From a candidate division WOR-3 bacterium (GTDB lineage: Bacteria > Hydrothermota > Tepidihabitantia > SM23-42): a stretch of DNA of 64,000 nucleotides. The DNA is taken from contig JAOUFJ010000008.1 in NCBI GenBank assembly GCA_029858255.1, positions 25,058 to 89,057 of the forward strand, given 5' to 3'. The position numbers and the translations under genes were made by a program. The notes below the pieces were generated by a model, which was not told the origin of the DNA, made no database searches, and worked only from the letters and a program-made list of their open reading frames with translations. How positions within the stretch are numbered: position 1 is the first letter of the stretch; each line of letters opens with the position of its first letter. Shown in pieces: positions 33,613-41,502 of this stretch.

Positions 33613-35253
33613 ATGAGAGCGAAAAAAGTGTCCAAGAAAAAGATGAAAAAGAGAAAGGCTCGGCCTAAATCTCCTGCCCGTAAGGCAGGAAGCCGGGTTC
33701 AAAAGGCAGTGAGATCGGCCCGAAAACGCTTGAATACTGCCAAGAAAGTCAGTACTCTGCCAGTATGTGAAAGACTGACGTATTTACTGACGAGGACTTC
33801 GATAGTCATCTATGCATCAAAAACCGGTGACGATTATGGCGCGACCTTTGTGAGTGATAATGTTCAGAGGGTGACGGGCTATAGCTACAGGTCGTTTGTC
33901 AACCGCCCGAATTTCTGGTTTGATCATATACATCCGGATGATCAGGAAAGGGTGCACCGTGAAGTAGAACGGGTCTTTGAAGATGATTATCATGAGTATG
34001 AATACCGGTTCAAGCACAAGGACGGTCATTATATATGGGTACATGATGAGATGAGGTTGATACGAGATTCCAAGGGTAACCCGGTGGAAATAGTCGGATA
34101 CTGGACAGACATTACCAGGCGCAAAGAGCTGGAAATGGAGGCAGAAAAGCGTGCCAATCTGGTCAGTGGATTTATGGAATCGGCAAGTGAGGGTTTTGCA
34201 CTATTGGATTCCAAATTCAACGTCATTGCTGTCAATCGGTTCTTGCTGGATAAGTTCGGTGTCAAGAAAGAAGATGCTCTCAGGATGAATTATTTCGATA
34301 TATCAGGCGTGGCTTATGAGTCCGGGAGATATGAGGAATACGTTGAGATACTCGAGACTGGAAGACCCCGCTTTTATGGTGATTTGGTTTTGCCGCCTGA
34401 GTATGACAACAGACATGTTTCCGCGCAAGTGTTCAAGGTTGGTGATTGTTTGGGACTCATTATCAGGGAAGTGACCGACGAGGTCAAGCGCCAAAAGGAA
34501 TTGAAAGAGAGTGAAGAGCATTTTCGTACCCTGCTCGAGGCATCGAATGCCGGTATCATCTTTCAGGATGTGGATGGTATTGTCATACGTGCGAACAGCC
34601 AGGCTTGTGAGATGCTCGAAATGAGTGAATCTGAATTGTGTGGTGCTAAACTCACCGACATATGCAGTCACGTGATTGATGAATATGGCAAGGAGTTGGG
34701 AATTGATGATTACCCGGTGACAAAAACACTGCGGACCGGAAAGCCGGTTCAAAACGTAATGGTCGGTATACCGGTTGATGAGCCCGGTGAGACAAGGTGG
34801 TTCCTTGTGAATTCAGATCCTGTTGTGGACCCTGAAACAGGCAGGTTAGATGAGGTTCTATGCTATTTCGTGGACATCACGGGGCAAAAGTACATGGAAG
34901 ATCAACTTGTAGAGAGTGAAGAGCGATACCGTCAGATATTCGAGAATTGCCCGGTCGGCATCGGGATTGCAGATTCTGAAGGCAAGGTAGTTACGGCAAA
35001 TAATGCCATGCAGCGCATCACCGGATACAGTCTTGATGAATTCAAGAAGGTCAACCTTGCCGACACGTTCGAGAATTCTGAGGATCGCGACATGATGATC
35101 AAGATACTCAATGAGAAAGGGCAGGTTTCAGATTATCGTGTCCGGCTTCTGCGGAAGGATGGCACACCATATGATGCGGTCCTCAATATATCCCGTATAG
35201 AAATAGGGGGCAGAGTTTACAACCACACTATGTGTCATGTTGTTACGCCTTAA
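33613..35253 (+). CDS. Multi-PAS sensor protein with lysine/arginine-rich N-terminus and no output domain
   Basis: 546 residues. The first 45 are extremely basic, with KKxxKKRKARPKSPARKA-type runs like a histone H1 tail. Then come four PAS/PAC units: about 55-178 (FVSDNVQRVTGYS...HIHPDDQERV...YIWVHDEMRLIRD...YWTDITRR), 185-300, 305-435 and 436-546 (ESEERYRQIFENCPVGIGIADSEGKVVTANNAMQRITGYS). The protein ends at the last PAC motif; no kinase, cyclase or GGDEF domain follows, and none is open in other frames after the stop. It may sense a small molecule or redox state and act through protein or nucleic-acid contact. It is divergent from the pseudo-receiver gene, which suggests a shared pathway. 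Confidence 0.85.
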   Translation: MRAKKVSKKKMKKRKARPKSPARKAGSRVQKAVRSARKRLNTAKKVSTLPVCERLTYLLTRTSIVIYASKTGDDYGATFVSDNVQRVTGYSYRSFVNRPNFWFDHIHPDDQERVHREVERVFEDDYHEYEYRFKHKDGHYIWVHDEMRLIRDSKGNPVEIVGYWTDITRRKELEMEAEKRANLVSGFMESASEGFALLDSKFNVIAVNRFLLDKFGVKKEDALRMNYFDISGVAYESGRYEEYVEILETGRPRFYGDLVLPPEYDNRHVSAQVFKVGDCLGLIIREVTDEVKRQKELKESEEHFRTLLEASNAGIIFQDVDGIVIRANSQACEMLEMSESELCGAKLTDICSHVIDEYGKELGIDDYPVTKTLRTGKPVQNVMVGIPVDEPGETRWFLVNSDPVVDPETGRLDEVLCYFVDITGQKYMEDQLVESEERYRQIFENCPVGIGIADSEGKVVTANNAMQRITGYSLDEFKKVNLADTFENSEDRDMMIKILNEKGQVSDYRVRLLRKDGTPYDAVLNISRIEIGGRVYNHTMCHVVTP

Positions 35254-35298
35254 AATCATTGCCCCTGTAAAGTATCTGGCTGAAAGAAGAACGATCGA

Positions 35299-37128
35299 TT
35301 AGCTGCCGTAGGATTTTATATACTCTTCTACAAGACTGTCAAGCACGGCGAGGGGAACTGATCCATGTCTCAGGACGACATCATGGAATTTCCTGATGTC
35401 AAATTCATCGCCGAGTCTGCTCTTCGCCCTTGCTCTTAGCTCCAGTAATTTGAGTTCTCCGATCTTGTACGCGCATGCTTGCCCCGGCCAGACAATGTAG
35501 CGGTCGATTTCTGAATATGAACCCCACCCCAGGTTAGATAGAAGATACTCATATGCCCTTTCCCGTGTCCACTTCTTGTAGTGAATTCCTGTGTCGATGA
35601 CAAGACGTAAGGCTCGAAACAGTTCGGAGCGCAAGTAGCCGATCAGGCTTTCGGTGTCGCCGTAGAAGCCATATTCGCCTGCCAGTTTCTCCGCGTACAG
35701 TGCCCATCCTTCGACGTATCCAGTGAAGAAGAATAGTGTCTTGAAAACTCGTGCTTCTGAGTGCTCTTGTTCGAGAGCGATCTGCAGATGGTGCCCGGGT
35801 ATTGCTTCGTGATATGTAAGAGCTTTCATACCTGACTTCTGATGCTGGTAGGAGAGGTTCGCGTAGAATATGCCGCCTTCTGAACCATCTAGTTTCGGCT
35901 GCTGGTAATAGGTGCCTATCACCTGCACCTTGTATTCCGGCACACGGGCGACGTTTACCGTCGTTCGAGGGATTACCGAAAACATCAGTGGCAGTTTGTT
36001 CTTGATGCTATCGATTATCGCCTGGTATGAAAGGATCGTTTGTATTTTGCCTTCTTCGGTTGACGGGAAGAAATACTTCTCGTCCGCCGTGTTTCCTGAG
36101 ATCTGCATGTACTGGCCTAACAGGTCGGAAAATTCGCCGTTGCCCGTGATCCCCAGTTTCCTGAACTGGCGTTTGAGTTCCTTCTGTATACGTTCAACTT
36201 CCTCAAGACCAAGGTTGTGTACCTGCTCAGGGGTCATGTTGGTGGTCGTGTGATTGCGTAGACAGTATCTGTAGTATTCATCGCCGTCAGGTAGTTTCCA
36301 GACACCCGCATTTTGGTCTGCTTTTTGCAGCAAGATTTCCACCTGTTCGATCATTCTTTTGTATGCCGGGTAGACATTGTCCTCCAGGGCGTTTGCAGCT
36401 TGCATGCAAAGATTTCTCTTGGTACCGTTAGTGATGCCTTCAATTCCGACGATGCGTGAGTAGAATGATGTGTAGAGCAGGTTCTGCTCGCAGGATACAG
36501 AAATGAATTCATTGAGTAGCTGAAGATAATTTCCCACAATATAGGAGGGTGGTATGATACGTTTTTCTTCCTGTATTTTCATGCGTTCGAGCAGTTGTCC
36601 CACCTTCATCTCGATTTTTCTTAGTCTCTGTATATAGTCCTGCGCATCGGCAACACTTGAGATTCTATGGTGCTCGGTCATCATGGTCACGAAAGTGCCG
36701 TGAAGTCCGAACAATGGGTTTATGGTGTATGTGTGGTTGGAAAATCTCTCACCTTCGAGTTCATTTTCCAGAAACCATTTAAGGACCGAAGCCGCAATAC
36801 GTTGAGAAGAAGAAAGCCTTTCCTGATCATACTCCGAGACCCAGCTGTGGTATTTCCTGTACAGATCATAGATCTTCTGTATTCCGTATTCTGACTCGTC
36901 ATCGAGTGCATCGTTCCTTACCACGATGTCCCATTCGGGCGGTATCCCGATCGAAGTTCCTGTTTCTGGTCTCAGTTGAACATATTCATTGAAGAAATTT
37001 CTGAACAGTTCTTCGATGTTTTGGGGCCGCTGCTGAGCTTGTGTGCAGACTGCGAAATTTATGGTTGTGATCAGGAGCGCAAATCTTACCTTGGTACTCA
37101 TCATCAATTTAATGATAGGGTACTTCAT
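35299..37128 (-). CDS. DUF885 family exported protein (putative metallopeptidase)
   Basis: A 609-residue protein with an N-terminal signal peptide (STKVRFALLITTINFAVCTQA). The DUF885 family is related to M32-like zinc peptidases. The core motif ALTYHEAIPGHHLQIALEQE (about residue 430) keeps the HExxxGHH-like arrangement, and GYVEGWALYAEKLAGEYGFY follows about 30 residues later. The C-terminal LGDEFDIRKFHDVVLRHGSVPLAVL is also typical. ATG 37128 is preceded by GGAGGG. It likely acts in the periplasm or outside the cell. The neighbours are unrelated exported proteins. Confidence 0.85.
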   Translation of the reverse strand: MKYPIIKLMMSTKVRFALLITTINFAVCTQAQQRPQNIEELFRNFFNEYVQLRPETGTSIGIPPEWDIVVRNDALDDESEYGIQKIYDLYRKYHSWVSEYDQERLSSSQRIAASVLKWFLENELEGERFSNHTYTINPLFGLHGTFVTMMTEHHRISSVADAQDYIQRLRKIEMKVGQLLERMKIQEEKRIIPPSYIVGNYLQLLNEFISVSCEQNLLYTSFYSRIVGIEGITNGTKRNLCMQAANALEDNVYPAYKRMIEQVEILLQKADQNAGVWKLPDGDEYYRYCLRNHTTTNMTPEQVHNLGLEEVERIQKELKRQFRKLGITGNGEFSDLLGQYMQISGNTADEKYFFPSTEEGKIQTILSYQAIIDSIKNKLPLMFSVIPRTTVNVARVPEYKVQVIGTYYQQPKLDGSEGGIFYANLSYQHQKSGMKALTYHEAIPGHHLQIALEQEHSEARVFKTLFFFTGYVEGWALYAEKLAGEYGFYGDTESLIGYLRSELFRALRLVIDTGIHYKKWTRERAYEYLLSNLGWGSYSEIDRYIVWPGQACAYKIGELKLLELRARAKSRLGDEFDIRKFHDVVLRHGSVPLAVLDSLVEEYIKSYGS

Positions 37129-37249
37129 GAAAGCCCTCCACCGTTTAATTCATTGTGCATGGTACAGTGTAATCGAAAGGCTTACATTCGGCTCACAAAT
37201 AGGCTCAGACCGGAGGGTTCTTTGCGTTCGACTCGATCCTATGGATGCT

Positions 37250-38722
37250 TCAGTTTTCTCCCAGATTGACTACCTTGAATACGGTCTTGGTATCATTACC
37301 TGATACCTGCACGAAGATAATACCTTTAGGAAAATCGGCGCTTCGAAGCCTCAGACTGGTTGCGCCTTCGATGTCATGTCCGCGTATCCTTCTAACTATC
37401 CTGCCCGTAATATCGTAGACATTGATGCTAATCAAATGGCTGGTTTTTGGAATGTTTATGTCTATGGTTCCCCGCCAGATTGTGGGCATTTGAAGTATGC
37501 CGTTCTCAGGGGAGAGTACGATAGAGCCTTCACTAATACTCAGTTCTGACAGCATTGCCTTACTGAAGTATAGATCATTATCATCTCCGTTGCGGCCATC
37601 GGTCCATATCGCATATAGATATTGACTGTCACTGAGACAGATATGATACTCGCCCATGAAATCGGCAAGACTGGTAAATGACGTGTCTGATACCCTGATA
37701 CTCGGGCCGAACGTGGCGCCGCTATCTGAGGAATACTGATAACGGACCTCGAAGACGCTCGAGAAATTGGTTGGCCAATCTGGAGTATGGTAGTAGATGA
37801 CGTGTAAACCACCATACGCGTCAAAATGTACCCATCCCTTGCACTGTCCACCTGCCGTCACGTCATTCACAACGAGGGGAGTACTCCATGTGGTACCACC
37901 ATCAGTTGACCGCACTCCTAGGATGTCCCAGCCGCCGTAGTCGTCGTTGACCCATGTGCCAAAAACGACATCACCACGTGCAGTTATCGAGTTTATCGGC
38001 GCGCGATCGCCGTAGCTGGGTGTGTACGACCAGTTGGCCAGATATACCTCTGGAAGCCAGTTATCACCGTGGTCGGTCGATTTGCGGTAATAAACACCGC
38101 CCGTCCCTGCTACTAGCAGCAGATGGAGATTCTCATTCTCATCCATACCAAGGGCGTTTATGTACCGTCTGTTCCATATAAGGTTTGCAGTGAAGCTCTG
38201 TCCATAATCGGTTGATCTGGCAAACCAAAGACCTAGTTGTCCTGCGGTCTGCTGCCATGCAATATAGATCTCATTGTCGTTTACCACCATCCATGGTTTG
38301 TCGACTCCATTATATGGGTTGACCTGGGTTGTATCTGCCCAGGTCTGTCCGCCATCTCTCGACAGATAATGTTTCATGAGTGTTGCCGAATATTGGATGA
38401 GCATATGCACGTGGCCCGAGTCATCCACGCCTATTACCGGGTCGGTATGCCAGATGATACCGGATGCCATGTCAGTGAAAGGGATTTGTGTGAATGTTTG
38501 ACCAGAGTTTAACGAATAGGAATAAGGAGCAATGGGTACAGTAGCCCGTTCTGCGGTGTTGCAGATGGAAAAGACCGAATCTCCCCATACGGCAAAGCAC
38601 GATTCCCCCTGGTTGAGCGTATCCCATGGTTCATCCGTACTCACTCTGATATTAGTAGACCACGGCGGGTCAGCCCAGAGGGATACAACCAATGCCAGCA
38701 GCACGATAGTGGAATACCTCAT
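37250..38722 (-). CDS. BNR-repeat (sialidase-like) exported protein with C-terminal sorting domain
   Basis: 490 residues with a signal peptide ending near LWA-DPP. The body is a propeller with BNR/Asp-box motifs: SRDGGQTWAD, STDYGQSFTA, STDHGDNWLP, STDGGTTWST and SSDSGATFGP. Sialidase catalytic residues were not recognised, so the enzyme role is unproven. The C-terminus has ISINVYDITGRIVRRI...FPKGIIFVQVSGN...KVVNLGEN, a sorting module. The ATG overlaps the stop of the upstream gene by four bases and has GGAGGAG; the two are therefore one operon on the minus strand. Confidence 0.85.
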   Translation of the reverse strand: MRYSTIVLLALVVSLWADPPWSTNIRVSTDEPWDTLNQGESCFAVWGDSVFSICNTAERATVPIAPYSYSLNSGQTFTQIPFTDMASGIIWHTDPVIGVDDSGHVHMLIQYSATLMKHYLSRDGGQTWADTTQVNPYNGVDKPWMVVNDNEIYIAWQQTAGQLGLWFARSTDYGQSFTANLIWNRRYINALGMDENENLHLLLVAGTGGVYYRKSTDHGDNWLPEVYLANWSYTPSYGDRAPINSITARGDVVFGTWVNDDYGGWDILGVRSTDGGTTWSTPLVVNDVTAGGQCKGWVHFDAYGGLHVIYYHTPDWPTNFSSVFEVRYQYSSDSGATFGPSIRVSDTSFTSLADFMGEYHICLSDSQYLYAIWTDGRNGDDNDLYFSKAMLSELSISEGSIVLSPENGILQMPTIWRGTIDINIPKTSHLISINVYDITGRIVRRIRGHDIEGATSLRLRSADFPKGIIFVQVSGNDTKTVFKVVNLGEN

Positions 38723-39234
38723 CGCTCCTCCGTTTTGATAGGATGGCGGACTATTGATATCCGGTCGATTTCTATTTCAAAAATCCCGGGTGCTGCATTC
38801 TCGATGAAAACGTAGAGAGCTGGGTTTATACCGGGGGTCAATGCTGCCGGGAATTCAGTGCCGGAGAACATTGCGGCGTGCTTTAGCATGATCGTCACAT
38901 CCCGCCATTCTTCGTCGGCTGCGATGATGCTCTCGCCAGCATAATAATCCGTGCACGTTCCTTTACGGAAGAAATACCTTATGCGTACCGTATTTTCATT
39001 ACCCTTAACACGTATTACCAGAGCATCATTATCGGAGAACGCGATTTCTCTATCTACGTGCAACCAGGCCGATGCAAAACCCTCGAACTGCGGGTTTGCC
39101 GTGAGTCTGACACTACCATCTCGGTGCATAATCTCTACATGGTAGTCGTACAATTGTTGCATCGCTGATGTGTTTTCGCTAAAGTCTTCCTGCCACATGA
39201 TAGATGCGGTCAGAAAGAGAATTAGAGAGATCAT
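38719..39234 (-). CDS. Exported beta-sandwich protein, carbohydrate-binding-like
   Basis: 171 residues. After a signal peptide (MISLILFLTASIMW) the protein is rich in beta strands with a pattern seen in galactose-binding/CBM-like domains (DNDALVIRVKGNENTVRIRYFF; WRDVTIMLKHA; FEIEIDRISIVRH). No sorting domain. AAGGAGG precedes the ATG. It lies between two sorting-domain proteins in one minus-strand operon (40718 to 37250), so it may be an accessory surface protein. The family call is tentative. Confidence 0.6.
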   Translation of the reverse strand: MISLILFLTASIMWQEDFSENTSAMQQLYDYHVEIMHRDGSVRLTANPQFEGFASAWLHVDREIAFSDNDALVIRVKGNENTVRIRYFFRKGTCTDYYAGESIIAADEEWRDVTIMLKHAAMFSGTEFPAALTPGINPALYVFIENAAPGIFEIEIDRISIVRHPIKTEER

Positions 39235-39251
39235 TATGCCTCCTTTCGAAG

Positions 39252-40718
39252 CTATTCTATATAAATGATCTTTTCGATGGACCTTGCATTATGCGTCTTC
39301 AATTCACAAAGGTAAACACCGCTTCCTAACCGCCGGTGTGCTTCGTCGGTACCGTCCCACAACACCGATGACTGATGACCGATAGCAGATACCTGCTCAA
39401 ATTTTCTTACTAACCTTCCACTTGTGTCATATATCCTGATGTCTACATCTTCGGCACTGCTTATATGTCGGTTGTCCGTTGTCTCGTATCTGATATCTGT
39501 GCAGTTTGAGAAAGGATTGGGGGTAACGGTCAATGAAATCGTAGCCACATCCTTGTCATTCGATTCGTTGATCCCGACATCAGGCTCTGTCTTCAGGAGC
39601 CACGCATCATCGTGTGTTTCGAGTAGAAACGCGGAACCGCCAATGATGTATCCGCCATCGTCACACAGGTCAACGGCGCTGCATTCTGCCGCATCGCCGC
39701 CACTCCACATGCGCGCCCATATAGAATCACCAGTCGCACCCAGTTTCATCAACCATACAAAACTCTGGGCAAATGGGACGAGGCTCTTTGCACCCCCGAC
39801 GATATATCCGCCGTCTGTGGTTTGTTGTACCGAACGGAATTCCTCATGTCCTGGACCGCCATAGACAAATGCCCACAACGAATCACCCGCGGAATTTGCC
39901 TTCAATACCCAGGCGTCCTGTATGAGGGAACCGATCTGCCCGGTATGTCCTGCGGCAACGTATCCTCCGTCTGCTGTCGGTGTAAGCGAACTAAAGATCT
40001 CGCTGCCAAGCCCGGAATAGCGGCGCGTCCAGGCTGGGTTGCCGGCGGAATCGGTTCTTATCAAATAGGCTTCATAGGCAATGCTATTTAACTTGCTGGC
40101 AGTGAAGACATAGCCCCCATCGCCCGTCTGGTGGAATGAAACGCCGGGCCCTGCTGCGAAATCTTCATAGATCCTTGTCCATAGCGTATCACCGATCGAA
40201 TCTGTCCTCAGTATCCAGGTTCCATAGATGCCACCCAAAGATTCGGTCTGACCGTAGATAGCGTAGCCACCATCATCTGCCCGCAGTACGCAGAAACCGA
40301 TGTCGTCCTGAGTGCCTCCATATGTCTTAGTCCATAAGGTATCACCATCGGCATCCGTTTTAAGGATCCAGAGGTCACCGTTCTGCGTCGCTCTGAGCCC
40401 GACAGCGATAAACCCGCCGTCTTCAGTCTGCTTTGCCGAGAAACCACAATCGTCGCCTGTTCCACCGTAGATTTTGGTCCATATCGAGTCACCCTGTTCA
40501 TCTGTACGCATTAGCATGAGGTTTTCATTCCACGAACCGCAGAGTATGTATCCATTGTCAGGCAATTGTTCTACCGACTGGAACCACTCGTAGGGCCCCG
40601 TGACTCCGTACAATTTTGTCCAGACCGTGTCGGGTACTTGAGCAGAAACCGATATCATCGTTAATAAAAGCACTGAGATAATGATGCTCAAAAAAGGGAT
40701 CTTATTTATGACTACCAT
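39252..40718 (-). CDS. Exported repeat beta-propeller protein with C-terminal sorting domain
   Basis: 488 residues with a signal peptide (FLSIIISVLLLTMISVSAQ). Seven or so repeats share the form 'DxGYIxxGxTxS...DxWxLxTDxxGDTLWTxxYGG' of about 50 residues (for example TEDGGFIAVGLRATQNGDLWILKTDADGD). From about residue 385 comes the sorting/FlgD-like region with TPNPFSNCTDIRY, IRIYDTSGRLVRKF, LWDGTDEAHRRLGSGVYLCEL and a KIIYIE end. It is the first gene of the minus-strand operon 40718-37250. The function is probably structural or adhesive; no catalytic motif is seen. Confidence 0.85.
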   Translation of the reverse strand: MVVINKIPFLSIIISVLLLTMISVSAQVPDTVWTKLYGVTGPYEWFQSVEQLPDNGYILCGSWNENLMLMRTDEQGDSIWTKIYGGTGDDCGFSAKQTEDGGFIAVGLRATQNGDLWILKTDADGDTLWTKTYGGTQDDIGFCVLRADDGGYAIYGQTESLGGIYGTWILRTDSIGDTLWTRIYEDFAAGPGVSFHQTGDGGYVFTASKLNSIAYEAYLIRTDSAGNPAWTRRYSGLGSEIFSSLTPTADGGYVAAGHTGQIGSLIQDAWVLKANSAGDSLWAFVYGGPGHEEFRSVQQTTDGGYIVGGAKSLVPFAQSFVWLMKLGATGDSIWARMWSGGDAAECSAVDLCDDGGYIIGGSAFLLETHDDAWLLKTEPDVGINESNDKDVATISLTVTPNPFSNCTDIRYETTDNRHISSAEDVDIRIYDTSGRLVRKFEQVSAIGHQSSVLWDGTDEAHRRLGSGVYLCELKTHNARSIEKIIYIE

Positions 40719-40790
40719 TTTTCCTCCCGGTTGGTATTGTTCAGAGAATATTATTGAAGCTCCGGATTTTGCTGATCACAATCGTGTACA

Positions 40791-40819
40791 GGTATACCTG
40801 TGTAATCGATGACTGTCAA
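40791..40819 (-). promoter_or_regulatory. Promoter of the repeat-propeller operon, overlapped by palindromes
   Basis: On the minus strand: TTGACA (40819-40814), 17-bp spacer, TATACC (40796-40791). The -10 lies inside the palindrome ACAGGTATACCTGT, so a dimeric repressor could block it. Confidence 0.6.
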
Positions 40820-41028
40820 GTATATATACTTGTACCAGCGTGAAGAGACAATAATATTCCAGTTGCAGAAGAAACGGTATCTCAAATGCATCAAGGTTGA
40901 TGTTGAGATACCTCGCAAATCCTCTCAGTTCATTGAGTCTCCGCATCACGTTATCTTAAATACTAATCTCACGTAGTGCTCACAAGAAATCTCAAAAAAC
41001 CGGAGTGTTACACTGTTATTAAATTCGC

Positions 41029-41056
41029 TTGACTATGGTGAGTCCACCTATATACT
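41029..41056 (+). promoter_or_regulatory. Promoter of the helicase-nuclease operon
   Basis: TTGACT (41029-41034), 16-bp spacer, TATACT (41051-41056); leader of about 26 nt to GTG 41089. Confidence 0.85.
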
Positions 41057-41088
41057 GGTATTGAGATGGGCCCATCCAAAGGAGACCC

Positions 41089-41502
41089 GTGAAGAACAAT
41101 AAAGCACCGCAGCTCATACTGAAGATCATTTCTGTGCTCATAATGTTCGGTGGAGGGGTGCGGTTATTTGCGGAAAGAAAGATATTCGAATCCTTCCTCA
41201 TTGACGAACTTTGGTCTTCTCACCCCTATTTCATCTATATTTACAGGGTTCTCGGGGGGTTTGTTGTGTCTGCAGGTGTCATGCTCTTCACGATCGCCCG
41301 TGATCCAATTCGATATGAAAAATCCCTTCAAGTTAGTGGTTTCTGTTTTTCCTTTATTGCCTGCGTCATGTTTTTAAGCGGGTTATTGCTGAAGATGTCG
41401 TTCCTTCATTATGCCTTTGACTTTGTTTTCTGCCTGATCACAGCCTGGGTGTGTTTTGCACTGTACAAACAGAATGCGGGTATGCCGGCTGACAGCAAAT
41501 GA
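41089..41502 (+). CDS. Four-helix integral membrane protein, DUF4345-like
   Basis: 137 residues with four hydrophobic segments: LILKIISVLIMFGGGVRLF, YRVLGGFVVSAGVMLFTI, FCFSFIACVMFLSGLLL and YAFDFVFCLITAWVCFAL. The pattern is close to small DUF4345-type proteins of unknown function; I am not sure of the family. GTG 41089 has AAGGAG 5 bases upstream. Its stop overlaps the helicase start as ATGA, so it is co-translated with the nuclease-helicase, an unusual partner for a small membrane protein. Confidence 0.6.
   Translation: MKNNKAPQLILKIISVLIMFGGGVRLFAERKIFESFLIDELWSSHPYFIYIYRVLGGFVVSAGVMLFTIARDPIRYEKSLQVSGFCFSFIACVMFLSGLLLKMSFLHYAFDFVFCLITAWVCFALYKQNAGMPADSK

Larger units (their letters stand above)
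40719..41088. other. 370-bp divergent intergenic region with operator-like palindromes
   Basis: It holds the divergent promoters of the genes at 40718 (minus) and 41089 (plus), described separately. Two perfect 14-bp palindromes lie in the minus promoter: ACAGGTATACCTGT (40788-40801), covering the -10 box, and AAGTATATATACTT (40818-40831), touching the -35 box. The middle (about 40860-41020) shows nothing I can name. Confidence 0.6.

Noticed and set aside
37250..38722. True sialidase activity for the BNR-repeat protein
   Set aside because: Asp-box motifs are present, but the arginine triad and catalytic Tyr/Glu pattern of sialidases could not be recognised.
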